From contig ONYA01000027.1 of the NCBI GenBank assembly GCA_900321965.1, positions 1 through 50,479 on the forward strand: DNA of 50,479 bases, in the 5' to 3' direction. Of this stretch, positions 1 to 9,185 are shown in pieces. The notes beneath the pieces were generated by a model, which ran no database searches, had not been told where the DNA came from, and saw only the letters and a program-made list of their open reading frames with translations. The first letter of the stretch is position 1. Each line of letters begins with the position of its first letter. The translations under genes were made by a program, and so were the position numbers. This stretch comes from an uncultured Prevotellaceae bacterium. Its GTDB lineage: Bacteria > Bacteroidota > Bacteroidia > Bacteroidales > Bacteroidaceae.

Positions 1-38
1 CTAGCGTTCATCCTGAGCCAGGATCAAACTCTTCATTG
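1..38 (-). rRNA. 16S ribosomal RNA, 5' end only (runs off the left edge)
   Basis: The reverse complement of the first 40 bases contains the universal 16S start AGAGTTTGATCCTGGCTCAG followed by GATGAACGCTAG, the usual Bacteroidota continuation. Only about the first 38 nucleotides of the RNA are inside the window; the mature 5' end is placed by matching the E. coli start and may be off by one or two bases. Confidence 0.97.
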
Positions 39-216
39 TAAAAATATCTTTTTCCACATAAAGTGAATGCTCTGTTACCCAGAACGACTATCCTTCATTA
101 TCTATCAAGACAGCCACATAAGCGGCCGCCCCGAAGAATCGACAGTTCGTATCTTGTTACCCAAGTACTGAAAAAGTACTCGCTTCTTGTACTACTTGTC
201 TCTGTTTATGAAAATC

Positions 217-227
217 TTTCAAAGAAC
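217..227 (-). promoter_or_regulatory. boxA-like antitermination motif in the rRNA leader
   Basis: Read on the minus strand this is GTTCTTTGAAA, lying between the rRNA promoter and the 16S start. Motifs of this form occur in rRNA leaders of Bacteroidota and resemble boxA, the NusB/S10 loading site that protects rRNA transcription from early termination. Assignment is by similarity and position only. Confidence 0.45.
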
Positions 228-272
228 TCTTTCTTTTAGTGCTTCAAACTCGTTTTTGAGCGAAAGCGGATG

Positions 273-304
273 CAAAGGTACACACTTTTACGATACCCTC
301 CAAA
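273..304 (-). promoter_or_regulatory. rRNA operon promoter (Bacteroidota type)
   Basis: On the minus strand a TTTG (-33 element, 304 to 301) is followed after exactly 20 bases by TACCTTTG (-7 element, 280 to 273), a full match to the Bacteroidota sigma-ABfr consensus TTTG-N19/20-TAnnTTTG. Transcription would begin near 269 and run through a leader of about 230 nt into the 16S gene. Confidence 0.8.
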
Positions 305-359
305 TTTTTCGGCAATTATTTTTCAAAGAACACTAAACTTTTCGTGTTTGTTTACAAAG

Positions 360-396
360 CAAGGGGCACCATACATTAATTATATAGCACCCCTTG
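360..396. terminator. possible weak stem-loop downstream of the BI-1 gene
   Basis: CAAGGGG at 360-366 pairs with CCCCTTG at 390-396 around an AT-rich loop. It lies 28 bases past the stop of the minus-strand BI-1 gene, a reasonable place for a terminator, but there is no clear U-run after it. The rest of 305-423 shows nothing else recognisable. Confidence 0.3.
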
Positions 397-423
397 ACAT
401 TTTATGCTTAGAAATCACAAAAA

Positions 424-1143
424 TCAGTCGCGTCTCGAACCCAAGATACGCAAGAGATAGATAAACAGATTGATAAAATCCAAATAGAGCGACAAAGCGC
501 CCAGCAAGGCTATTTTTTGCGCCCCCTCTCCTGCATCGGGTGCCATCATCAACATTTGCTTAATCTTCTGCGAATCGTAAGCCGTCAGTCCAACAAAGAC
601 CAAAACACCTAAATAATTAAGGATGACAGCCAATCCCTCGCTCTTTGTGAAGATATTGACAATCGTAGCAATAATAATACCAATGAGTGCCATCATCAGG
701 ATTTTCCCCCACGACGTCAGATCGGTCTTGGTGAAATAGCCGAAAAATGCCATGACAGCAAAGGTGGCTGCCGTAATGAGGAATACGTTAGTAATACTTG
801 AGGTAGTATATACCAGAAAAATGAATGACATCGTTGCGCCATTTATTACCGAATACAGCACAAACATCAGCGTGGCGGTGGTCAGCGACAGCTTATTGAT
901 AGCGGCACTCAGCGAGAACACCAATACTAATTCTCCGATTACAAGTCCCCAAAAAAGAATCTGGTTTGAAAATAGAGCCATCAACAACGTCTCGCTAGAA
1001 GCCACATAATAGGCCGTAAAACCTGTTATGACTAAAGCAAGTGTCATCCATAGATACACCTTCCGCATCAGCACAGGGAAGGCTGCAGACATCTCAAGTT
1101 CACGTTCACGTGTAGTCACATTAGTAAATTCTTCGTAATCCAT
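424..1143 (-). CDS. Bax inhibitor-1 / YccA family membrane protein
   Basis: A 239-residue protein made almost entirely of hydrophobic segments, about seven transmembrane helices after a short polar N-terminus. The family (BI-1, bacterial YccA/YbhL) forms pH-sensitive ion-leak channels in the inner membrane; YccA also modulates FtsH protease in E. coli. The segment near residues 185-195 with LTAYDSQKIK is characteristic of the family, its acidic residue being part of the pH sensor. It follows the porin gene by 20 bases and is probably the last gene of the minus-strand unit that starts at 5328. The precise role here is unknown. Confidence 0.9.
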   Translation of the reverse strand: MDYEEFTNVTTRERELEMSAAFPVLMRKVYLWMTLALVITGFTAYYVASSETLLMALFSNQILFWGLVIGELVLVFSLSAAINKLSLTTATLMFVLYSVINGATMSFIFLVYTTSSITNVFLITAATFAVMAFFGYFTKTDLTSWGKILMMALIGIIIATIVNIFTKSEGLAVILNYLGVLVFVGLTAYDSQKIKQMLMMAPDAGEGAQKIALLGALSLYLDFINLFIYLLRILGSRRD

Positions 1144-1163
1144 ATTGTCTTATAAAATTAATA

Positions 1164-2267
1164 TTAGAAACGGAAATCAAGTTCTACATCAACAAAGTTG
1201 TAATTATGCTTGTCAGGATTGGCAATTGTACGATCGTTGACACGGGCGTACTCTGCATTCAACTGCAGGTTCTTAGTGAAGAAATAGTTCAGGCCAACTT
1301 CATACATTGTCTTCGACGTGTTCCACTCCTTCGTCTGGCGATAACACTGGTAACGAGCCTTAGCATGCAGTTTCGATTTAATGACAGGCACAATACCGAA
1401 AGCATACCAACCATCAGCCTTGTTACCCTTCGAATAGTCAATCTCACGATTATTGTTTCCTGCTGCAGCAGCGCCCCAGCCTTCGCTGTGGATATATTCA
1501 GCACGGAAAGTGTACTCATTGAGGTCATACTCGGCAGAGAGGGCATAGCGATTTTTCTCCATACTGATTTTTTCGCCGGTATTTGGGTCAAGCATATTAC
1601 CACGGCTACCCGTCCATCCGAAAGCACCAATACGCAAGCCTTTAACAGGCATGACCCAAAGACCGCCAATAATATCCTTGCGATTGTCCTTATCCTTCTC
1701 ATTGACACCCTCGCCATTGTAGACACCAACTTGATAGTGCAGCAGACGACGGTTATTTGCATTGGGGAAGAGGTCGCCTTGTATCTGTAAACCAATGTCA
1801 CGGCCACCTGAGGACTTCTCACCCGTACGGTCGCCAAAAGCAGACAGGTTGTTAACTACCATCGCATAGGAATACCACCCCTGTGTGATAGGATGGGTTG
1901 GGTTTTCATAGGTAAACGCACGTTTAAACTGGCCGGCACGTACTTTAAACTCCGGATATTTCCTCCACTCCGCATAGAGGTCAACCAACTGAACAGTGGG
2001 CTGACCAGGGCCCGTAACGTTAGTACCCTGAATCTGGGCACGCCAGTCGAAATCGGCAATCTTGCCATCGAGGATGAAACGGGCCAGACGCAGATTAAAC
2101 GTGTTACTGTGGTTTCCCTCAGGGTCTTGTCCCTGGTACTGCAACATACCATAACCGCTGAATTTAATGTTCTTTACCCACTGGGGAACTTCAATGGAAG
2201 TCTTTTCCTGAGCACTGACACTTATCGCAAGTGCCATCAAAACCATTGTAAATAATGTTTTTCTCAT
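1164..2267 (-). CDS. outer-membrane porin, phosphate-selective porin O/P type
   Basis: A 367-residue protein with an N-terminal signal peptide (MRKTLFTMVLMALAISVSAQ) and then amphipathic beta strands ending in a C-terminal aromatic (VDVELDFRF), as expected for an outer-membrane beta-barrel. The opening strand (KFSGYGMLQYQG) and the NLRLARFILDGKIADFDWRA stretch fit the OprP/OprO porin family found in Bacteroidales. I chose the ATG at 2267 because it directly starts the signal peptide; the upstream extension has no coding look. It begins 10 bases after the stop of the lactate-dehydrogenase-like gene, so it is probably co-transcribed. Substrate unknown; uptake of an organic acid is possible from context only. 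Confidence 0.82.
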   Translation of the reverse strand: MRKTLFTMVLMALAISVSAQEKTSIEVPQWVKNIKFSGYGMLQYQGQDPEGNHSNTFNLRLARFILDGKIADFDWRAQIQGTNVTGPGQPTVQLVDLYAEWRKYPEFKVRAGQFKRAFTYENPTHPITQGWYSYAMVVNNLSAFGDRTGEKSSGGRDIGLQIQGDLFPNANNRRLLHYQVGVYNGEGVNEKDKDNRKDIIGGLWVMPVKGLRIGAFGWTGSRGNMLDPNTGEKISMEKNRYALSAEYDLNEYTFRAEYIHSEGWGAAAAGNNNREIDYSKGNKADGWYAFGIVPVIKSKLHAKARYQCYRQTKEWNTSKTMYEVGLNYFFTKNLQLNAEYARVNDRTIANPDKHNYNFVDVELDFRF

Positions 2268-2277
2268 AATTACATAT

Positions 2278-5200
2278 TTATTTGTTATTACTATTTCTTG
2301 AAGTTGTACACTCATTAACCAAATATACAATACTCATATATGGAATACCAGTATTCGACTCAAGTCCAATCTCGCAGGTACGGCTATTGCTATAGCCCAC
2401 CTCTATGTGGTTCTTTTCAATCTGCGGGCGCAATTTTCTCAATGCGTAGCGATTCATTTCCGGGAAAGTGAAGCCACGGTCACCTGCGAAGCCGCAACAG
2501 CCGACCCCCTCAGGAAGATAAACATTGTTAGAGCAGAGCTTGGCAAGAGCTATCATATCCTTGTCGACCCCCATCTCCCTTGTCGAGCACGTCAGATGCA
2601 GGGCTACATGGCGATCAATAGGATGGAAGTCGAGCCGGTCAACGAGGTAAGTCATAATAAACTCTGCAGGCTCGTAGAGCTTCATCTTTTTCATGACCTT
2701 CTTCATACGATGCAGACAAGGACTCTGTGCACATAGAACGGGATAGCGTCCTTCCTTGGATGCTTTCCATAAAGCTGTTTCCAATTCGGCACTCTTGCGG
2801 TCGGCAATATCAAGCATACCTTTCGACTCCCAAATTTGTCCGCAGCACATTTTCTCCATGCCTTCAGGGAAAATCACCTCATAGCCGGCTTTTGCCATCA
2901 GCTGAATCACCTCATCAACCAGCGCATGTTTCTTTTTGCCTTCTTTCGACTGACCCATCGTCTGATTAATACAACTGGGGAAATATACCACCTTGAGTGA
3001 TGGATCGGAATGATCATTACGCGGCAACGAATGCTCGATGATAAACTGCGTCAGGTCAGAGGGTTTAGGCTGTCGTTTCTTTTTCGGCATAGCCGTTGTC
3101 CACAACGGCATACCCATCTTGTTCATCGTACGACAGACATGAGTCATCAATGTAGAGCCAAGGGTAACGTGTCCTAAATGAGCCACATCGAGGACCACAC
3201 GCAATCCTGACTTGATACCAGCCATGTGGTTAGCAGCAAACTCGCCGACCTTGTAGCCCATTTTATTGTTGTTCATGTCCAGCTGGCGGATGAGATGCGT
3301 TAATTCACCTGTGTTGATTTTCATCGGACATGAGGTAGCGCAAAGACCATCGGTTGCACAAGTCTGATCGCCATAATACTTGTATTGCTTTTTCAGTGTA
3401 GCCAACCGCCCTGGGTTTTCACCCGTTTTCGTCAGATAACGTATCTCACGCTGCACGGCAATACGCATTCTCGAAGACAGGGTCAAGCCACACGACATAC
3501 AGTTCACCTCACAGAAGCCGCACTCAATACACTTGTTGGCGCGCTTCACCTGTTCGACGGTATTTCTCGCTGTCGACAATGATGGGTCCATCAGATAATG
3601 ACCACCATCTGGCACAGATTCGAAATCATAATCCAGAACGGGCAGCGGCTTCAGGCACTTGATAAAACAATCTGGATCATCGTTGAAAATGACACCCTGA
3701 TTCAGCAGATTGTCCGGATCGAAAATTGCCTTCAACTCCTTCATCACCTCGTATATCTTCTCTCCCCACTCATATTTCACAAACGGTGCCATATTACGTC
3801 CCGTGCCATGCTCTGCTTTCAGTGAACCGTCGTATTCCTCAACCACGAGCCGTGCCACGTCGCTCATCATCTCAGCATATCGTGCCACCTCATGCTCATC
3901 GGCAAAACTCTGATTCAAGATGAAGTGGTAATTACCCTCAAAGGCGTGACCATAGATACAGGCATCGGTATACCCGTGATCTGCAATGAGTTTCTGAAGC
4001 TTAACCGTTGCTTCTGGCAGCGATTCTATCGGGAAAGCAACATCTTCAATGAGACAAGATGTTCCGACAGGACGTGTTCCTCCCACAGACGGGAAAATGC
4101 CCGAACGGATAGCCCAATACTTTCCATAAACATTCGGATCTTCGGTAAATTCTGCTGGGAGATATAACCTGAACTGTGACAGGCACGTCTTGATTGTCTC
4201 GATTTTCTCTAAGAGCTGGGCATGAGTAATACCTTTCGTCTCAATAAGAATTGCTGTCAGGTTATGATAGTCGCCAGACTCCACACCTTCTATCTTGCCG
4301 GCATCCACATCTTTCTTATACTGCAGGAAAACGGGATCATCGACAGAACTAAGCGACATATAATCTAACATCTCAGCGCTCTTCACCTTCAGTTGTTCGG
4401 CACTCATTGCCAGATCTTCTTCGCCCGCTTTCAATTTTTTCATTGCGACAACAGCTTCACAACTTTCCTTCATCGTCATGAAGTACACCATAGCCGAAGC
4501 CTTGAACGGATAATCTTTCAGCGTTTTCATCGTCACCTCCGAGAGAAAGGCCAACGTACCCTCCGAACCCACCATCGAATGGGAAATGATGTCGAAGGGG
4601 TCATCATAGGCGATGAGCGGTCGTAGATTCAGTCCTGTAACATTTTTTATCTTATATTTAGTACGTATGCGCGATACCAGTTCATTATCAGCCCGTACTT
4701 TATCGCGTAAAGTTTCTATTCTGGAAAGAAACTCCGGATGAGTTTTCCTGAAGTCCTGGCGACTCTCCTCCAGACCAGTGTCAAGGACTGTTCCATCAGT
4801 AAGGATAATTCGTGCCGACACCATCATGCGGTCGCTATTGGCATGGACGCCACAGTTCATACCAGAGGCATTGTTAACCACGATTCCACCCACCATTGCC
4901 GAACCTACCGAAGCAGGATCGGGCGGGAATACCCGTCCGTATGATTTCAATATCTCGTTGACCTTTCCACCTACAATACCGGGTTGCATACGAATGGTTT
5001 CCGCTTTCTCGCCCAGCTCGTATTTCTCCCAATGTTTACCGGCAACAATGAGAACGGAATCTGTGCAGCTCTGTCCTGAAAGCGAGGTTCCCGCCGCACG
5101 GAACGTGAAGGGCAACTGATACTTCTTACATAGCTTAATAATCTGACACATTTCTTCCTCGTTGTCACTACGGATAACAACTTTCGGTATCTGACGGTAG

Positions 5201-5328
5201 AAACTTGCATCCGTACCCCAACCTAGCGTCCGCAGTTCGTCGGTATAAATACGATCAGGAGCTACAACATTCTTCAAGTCACTCACAAAAATGTCATAAG
5301 TCTGGTTCGTCGTCTTAGATATTGCCAT
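2278..5328 (-). CDS. FAD-linked oxidase / Fe-S oxidoreductase fusion, D-lactate dehydrogenase-like
   Basis: A 1016-residue flavo-iron-sulfur enzyme. The N-terminal half has an FAD-binding type 4 domain (TFRAAGTSLSGQ near residue 75; GGIVVNNASGMNCG near 150) and a linked oxidase C-terminal domain ending in LKAEHGTGRNMAPF. The second half has two cysteine clusters for 4Fe-4S centres (CIECGFCEVNC and CATDGLCATSCP) and two CCG domains (CCGQIWESKG; CCGFAGDRGF). This GlcD-plus-GlpC architecture is that of quinone-linked D-lactate or 2-hydroxyacid dehydrogenases. It is transcribed divergently from a lactate permease and lutABC, which supports D-lactate as substrate. The ATG at 5328 is preferred over an upstream TTG because the promoter box lies at 5347-5354. 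Confidence 0.88.
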   Translation of the reverse strand: MAISKTTNQTYDIFVSDLKNVVAPDRIYTDELRTLGWGTDASFYRQIPKVVIRSDNEEEMCQIIKLCKKYQLPFTFRAAGTSLSGQSCTDSVLIVAGKHWEKYELGEKAETIRMQPGIVGGKVNEILKSYGRVFPPDPASVGSAMVGGIVVNNASGMNCGVHANSDRMMVSARIILTDGTVLDTGLEESRQDFRKTHPEFLSRIETLRDKVRADNELVSRIRTKYKIKNVTGLNLRPLIAYDDPFDIISHSMVGSEGTLAFLSEVTMKTLKDYPFKASAMVYFMTMKESCEAVVAMKKLKAGEEDLAMSAEQLKVKSAEMLDYMSLSSVDDPVFLQYKKDVDAGKIEGVESGDYHNLTAILIETKGITHAQLLEKIETIKTCLSQFRLYLPAEFTEDPNVYGKYWAIRSGIFPSVGGTRPVGTSCLIEDVAFPIESLPEATVKLQKLIADHGYTDACIYGHAFEGNYHFILNQSFADEHEVARYAEMMSDVARLVVEEYDGSLKAEHGTGRNMAPFVKYEWGEKIYEVMKELKAIFDPDNLLNQGVIFNDDPDCFIKCLKPLPVLDYDFESVPDGGHYLMDPSLSTARNTVEQVKRANKCIECGFCEVNCMSCGLTLSSRMRIAVQREIRYLTKTGENPGRLATLKKQYKYYGDQTCATDGLCATSCPMKINTGELTHLIRQLDMNNNKMGYKVGEFAANHMAGIKSGLRVVLDVAHLGHVTLGSTLMTHVCRTMNKMGMPLWTTAMPKKKRQPKPSDLTQFIIEHSLPRNDHSDPSLKVVYFPSCINQTMGQSKEGKKKHALVDEVIQLMAKAGYEVIFPEGMEKMCCGQIWESKGMLDIADRKSAELETALWKASKEGRYPVLCAQSPCLHRMKKVMKKMKLYEPAEFIMTYLVDRLDFHPIDRHVALHLTCSTREMGVDKDMIALAKLCSNNVYLPEGVGCCGFAGDRGFTFPEMNRYALRKLRPQIEKNHIEVGYSNSRTCEIGLESNTGIPYMSIVYLVNECTTSRNSNNK

Positions 5329-5346
5329 AGTCTTGTATATTTTCCG

Positions 5347-5354
5347 CAAAGATA
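5347..5354 (-). promoter_or_regulatory. -7 promoter element for the D-lactate dehydrogenase-like operon
   Basis: TATCTTTG on the minus strand, a full match to TAnnTTTG, 18 bases upstream of the chosen ATG. No convincing -33 TTTG is present, so activation by a regulator is possible. Confidence 0.6.
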
Positions 5355-5395
5355 CAATTATTTTCTGATATTCGCTTTTTTTTCTAAAAAAAATA

Positions 5396-5425
5396 TTGTT
5401 CTTCTCATTTTTTTTCGTATATTTG
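5396..5425 (+). promoter_or_regulatory. promoter of the lactate permease-lutABC operon
   Basis: TATATTTG at 5418-5425 matches the -7 consensus, with a TTG (5396-5398) 19 bases upstream as -33 element. The start codon follows 40 bases after the box. The two divergent lactate promoters sit within 80 bases of each other, so one regulator could control both. Confidence 0.65.
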
Positions 5426-5465
5426 CAACGATTATCTATAACAACCTATACAAATTACTAATCTT

Positions 5466-7067
5466 ATGGCAGCAATCATATCCGTCATCCCTATCATTCT
5501 TCTTTTCGTCTTAATGATGGGACTCAAAGTTTCAGGCTGGAAAAGCGCATTAATCACACTCGCTGTCACGGTGCTGTTAGCTCTGTTCGTTGTACCTTCC
5601 TTAGGTATTATGCCAGAGAGATACGCTGACGTTAGCATCTATGGCGTCACGCTCTGGTCAATCGTCGAGGGATTCCTGAAAGCTTGTTTCCCGATTATCC
5701 TGATCATCATCTGCGCCATTTTCAGCTATAACATTCTGTGTGAGACAAAGGAGATAGAGACCATCAAGACGCAGTTTATCCAACTCACGTCTGACAAGGG
5801 TCTGTTGGTACTCCTGCTGACATGGGGCTTCGGAGGCGTACTTGAGGGCATGGCTGGTTTCGGAACCGCAGTCGCCATTCCCGCTGCCATCCTTATCGGT
5901 TTAGGATTCAAGCCGATGTTCTCAGCCGTCATCTGCTTGGTAGCCAATACTGTAGCCGTGGGGTTCGGAGCCGTTGGATTGCCCGCTACAACGCTGGCTA
6001 ATCAGGTTGCCGATGGCACAGCATCGCCCGAGATGCTGTGCGAAGTCGCTACCTTTATCATACTACAGTTGTCACTGATGTTTTACATCACGCCGTTTCT
6101 CATCTTGATGATGACCGACAAGACGAAAATTGCAAAGAATATTTCGCTGGCACTATTCGTAGGCACGTTCTCCATCATCGTGCAGTTCTGCTGTGCCTAC
6201 TTCCTCGGCCCAGAGACGCCTGCCATTCTGGGCAGCGTTGCCGCCATCATTGCCATGCTGATTTACAACAAGCTCTTCCTGCGTCATGAAGCTGAGAAGG
6301 ATACCGTACATATCGAAAAAAAGAAATTCGGCATGACGAAGACCTTGAAGGCGTGGAGCGTCTACGGTCTGATTATTTTCTTCATACTCATCTCGAGCAA
6401 AATTGTGCCGCCTATCAATGAACTGCTGAAATCGACACTGGTCACGAAATTCGATATACCTATCATTGGCAATACCTTCAGTTTCGGCTGGCTTAGCAAT
6501 GCCGGTCTTATGATCTTCCTCGGTGCTATCATTGGTGGCATGATACAGGGGCTGAGTATCGGTAAATTGATGAAGATGCTTGGCAAGACGACATACGGTC
6601 TTCAAAAGACTGCCATCACCATCTGCTGTCTCGTTGCCCTCGCTATGCTTATGAACAATACGGGTATGACGCTAGCGATTGCCACAGGGCTTGTAGCCCT
6701 GACCGGATCGGCCTATCCGTTCTTTGCCCCACTCATCGGCTCCATCGGCACCTTTGTTACAGGCTCAGCCACATCAGCCAACATCCTTTTCGGCAAGCTA
6801 CAGGCTGCTGCTGCCGGACAGTTAGGCCTAATCAACGATGCCCAGTTCTTTGGCGTTTCTGGTAACGGAACCAACTGGTTAGCAGCCGCCAACTGTGCAG
6901 GTTCTGAAGGCGGCAAACTGTTGTCACCGCAGTCGATAGCCATTGCTACCGCCGCCTGCGACATGGAGGGACAGGACGGTGACATCATGCGCAAGACAAT
7001 GCCCTTCGCCATTTTCTGGATACTGATGAACGGACTGATGGTTTTCTTGGGTTTACATATTATTTAG
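5466..7067 (+). CDS. lldP: L-lactate permease (LctP family)
   Basis: A 533-residue polytopic inner-membrane protein with about 12-14 hydrophobic helices. The conserved GGVLEGMAGFGTAVAIPAAI stretch (about residues 123-142) and the late SATSANILFGKLQ segment (about 437-449) are signatures of the LctP lactate permease family, which imports lactate (and often glycolate) with protons. Family members are 500-560 residues, so the gene is full length. It is the first gene of an operon with lutABC, the first of which begins 19 bases after its stop, which fixes lactate as the likely substrate. Confidence 0.93.
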   Translation: MAAIISVIPIILLFVLMMGLKVSGWKSALITLAVTVLLALFVVPSLGIMPERYADVSIYGVTLWSIVEGFLKACFPIILIIICAIFSYNILCETKEIETIKTQFIQLTSDKGLLVLLLTWGFGGVLEGMAGFGTAVAIPAAILIGLGFKPMFSAVICLVANTVAVGFGAVGLPATTLANQVADGTASPEMLCEVATFIILQLSLMFYITPFLILMMTDKTKIAKNISLALFVGTFSIIVQFCCAYFLGPETPAILGSVAAIIAMLIYNKLFLRHEAEKDTVHIEKKKFGMTKTLKAWSVYGLIIFFILISSKIVPPINELLKSTLVTKFDIPIIGNTFSFGWLSNAGLMIFLGAIIGGMIQGLSIGKLMKMLGKTTYGLQKTAITICCLVALAMLMNNTGMTLAIATGLVALTGSAYPFFAPLIGSIGTFVTGSATSANILFGKLQAAAAGQLGLINDAQFFGVSGNGTNWLAAANCAGSEGGKLLSPQSIAIATAACDMEGQDGDIMRKTMPFAIFWILMNGLMVFLGLHII

Positions 7068-7086
7068 TAACAAATTAACAGATGAC

Positions 7087-7818
7087 ATGAAGATAGGACT
7101 TTTCATCCCCTGCTACGTCGATGCAGTCTACCCCGAGGTAGGCGTAGCGACCTACAAACTATTTAAGCACTTGGGACTTGACGTAGAGTATCCTGAGAAC
7201 CAGACATGCTGCGGTCAGCCTATGGCCAATGCAGGCTTTGAGAAACAGGCCATTCCTCTAGCGCAGAAGTTTGATGAGAAATTCAAGGGCTATGATTACA
7301 TCGTGGCTCCCTCCGTCAGCTGTACTGCGTTCGTCCGTCTCAACCACCCCCGACTGCTCGACCACGAATGTGAAACGGCCAAGCGGGCAATGGACGTGGT
7401 GGAATTTCTACACGACGTTGTAAAAGTGAAACAGTCGTTAGGCACGTTCCCGCACAAGGTGAGCCTTCACAACTCCTGTCATGGCGTGAGGGAATTAGGA
7501 TTATCTACACCCAGCGAGATGCACGCTGAGAAGTTCAACAAGATCAAGGATCTTTTACACTTGGTTGACGGCATCGATGTCGTTGAGCCCGAACGACCCG
7601 ACGAATGCTGCGGTTTTGGCGGAATGTTCTCCATAGAAGAGACGGCTGTCTCTGCTCAGATGGGCAAGGACAAGGTAGAACGCCATATGGCCACAGGGGC
7701 AGAGTATATCACAGGCGCCGACTGCTCGTGCCTGATGCACATGGCGGGTGTGGCCAAGAAACAGGGGCTGAAGATTGAGTTTAAACATATAGTTGAAATT
7801 TTAGCAGCAGGATTATGA
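7087..7818 (+). CDS. lutA: LutA/YkgE-type Fe-S subunit of L-lactate oxidase complex
   Basis: A 243-residue soluble protein with two cysteine-rich CCG domains: C-terminal halves CCGQPMANAG (about residue 41) and CCGFGGMFS (about 175), each with a paired upstream cysteine (IPCYVD; LHNSCHG). This is the pattern of LutA, one of three subunits of the LutABC complex that oxidises L-lactate to pyruvate in the cytoplasm and passes electrons to the quinone pool. Its stop overlaps the start of lutB by four bases (ATGA), showing translational coupling. Confidence 0.93.
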   Translation: MKIGLFIPCYVDAVYPEVGVATYKLFKHLGLDVEYPENQTCCGQPMANAGFEKQAIPLAQKFDEKFKGYDYIVAPSVSCTAFVRLNHPRLLDHECETAKRAMDVVEFLHDVVKVKQSLGTFPHKVSLHNSCHGVRELGLSTPSEMHAEKFNKIKDLLHLVDGIDVVEPERPDECCGFGGMFSIEETAVSAQMGKDKVERHMATGAEYITGADCSCLMHMAGVAKKQGLKIEFKHIVEILAAGL

Positions 7819-9185
7819 GTACACAGCATAGTAAAGCAGCCAAGGAGTTCTTAAAGGACCAGAAATACGCCAAGTGGCACGACGCCACATTCTGGGCCGT
7901 CCGCTCGAAACGCGACAATATGGCCATGGGACTCGACGAGTGGGAACAGCTGCGCGAGAAGGCTTCGGCCATCAAGCGCCATACGATAACGCATTTGGAC
8001 GAATACTTAGACCAGTTCTCTACCGCCGCCGAGAAGAACGGTTGCATCGTCCATTGGGCCAAGGACGCTCAGGAGTTCAACGAGATTGTCTACGGCATCC
8101 TGAAGAAGCACGACGTGAAGAAGATGGTGAAGTCGAAGTCGATGCTCACCGAGGAGTGTGAGATGAACCCCTACCTGGAGGCTCGCGGCATCGAGGTGGT
8201 AGAGACCGACTTGGGCGAGCGCATCATCCAGCTGAAAGGTCAGAAACCGTCGCACATCGTGATGCCCGCCATCCACCTGAACCACGACGACGTGGGCGAA
8301 CTGTTTGAGGAGAAAGGCATCTCAACGGAAAAGGGGAACCACGACCCCACCTATCTTACATATAGGGCACGTCTGTCGCTGCGCAATGAGTTTCTGACGG
8401 CCGATGCCGGCATGACGGGCGCCAACTTCGGCATAGCCGCGACGGGCGACATCGTGGTATGTACCAACGAGGGCAATGCCGATATGTCGACCTCCTGCCC
8501 CAAGCTGCACATCGCCGCCATCGGCCTGGAGAAAGTCATCCCCAACTACGACTGTCTGGCCGTCTTCCAGCGTATGCTCTGCCGAGCCGGTACAGGTCAG
8601 CCGACGACCACCTACACCTCGCACTTCCGGAAAGCGCGCCCCACGGCACACGAGATGCACATCATTCTCGTAGACAACGGACGCTCGGAGTGGATAGGCA
8701 ACCCCGAGCACTGGGAGGTACTGAAGTGCATCCGCTGCGGCTCGTGCATGAACACCTGCCCCGTCTACCGGCGCTCCGGCGGCTACAGCTACAGCTACTT
8801 CATCCCCGGTCCTGTGGGTATCAACCTCGGCATGCTCCGCGACACACAGCAGCACTCCGGCAACGTCTCTGCCTGCACACTGTGTCTCAGCTGTCAGACG
8901 GTCTGCCCCGTGAAGATAGACCTCGGCGACCAGATATACAAGTGGCGTCAGCAGTTAGACGATTTCGGCACTGCCAACCCAGAGAAGCGTCTGATGTGCA
9001 ACGCCATGAGCATCCTTTTCGGCAGTCCGGCCATGTACAAGATGGCAACAGCCGTTTCGCCGTTGGCCAACATCGTTCCGTCGTTTATCATGAACATGAA
9101 GCTGAACCCCTGGGCCGAAGGTCACGAGATGATGAAATTCCCGAAGAAACCGTTCCATAGCGTTATCAAAGACTTACAATTATGA
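7815..9185 (+). CDS. lutB: LutB-type Fe-S subunit of L-lactate oxidase complex
   Basis: A 456-residue protein with an N-terminal LUD domain (lactate utilisation; TGANFGIAATGDIV around residue 195-210) and two 4Fe-4S clusters, CIRCGSCMNTCP (about 305) and CTLCLSCQTVCP (about 355). This layout is LutB. It overlaps lutA and lutC by four bases each, as in the classic lutABC operon. From about 7900 to 9150 the base composition is noticeably more GC-rich than the permease gene in front, but the frame is intact from start to stop. Confidence 0.94.
   Translation: MSTQHSKAAKEFLKDQKYAKWHDATFWAVRSKRDNMAMGLDEWEQLREKASAIKRHTITHLDEYLDQFSTAAEKNGCIVHWAKDAQEFNEIVYGILKKHDVKKMVKSKSMLTEECEMNPYLEARGIEVVETDLGERIIQLKGQKPSHIVMPAIHLNHDDVGELFEEKGISTEKGNHDPTYLTYRARLSLRNEFLTADAGMTGANFGIAATGDIVVCTNEGNADMSTSCPKLHIAAIGLEKVIPNYDCLAVFQRMLCRAGTGQPTTTYTSHFRKARPTAHEMHIILVDNGRSEWIGNPEHWEVLKCIRCGSCMNTCPVYRRSGGYSYSYFIPGPVGINLGMLRDTQQHSGNVSACTLCLSCQTVCPVKIDLGDQIYKWRQQLDDFGTANPEKRLMCNAMSILFGSPAMYKMATAVSPLANIVPSFIMNMKLNPWAEGHEMMKFPKKPFHSVIKDLQL

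Noticed and set aside
305-423. tRNA or small gene between rRNA leader and BI-1 gene
   Set aside because: No cloverleaf or TTCRA arm on either strand; only a weak stem-loop.
8322-8855. Long minus-strand frame opposite lutB
   Set aside because: Shadow of lutB in GC-rich sequence; the translated product is unlike any known protein and lacks a start signal.
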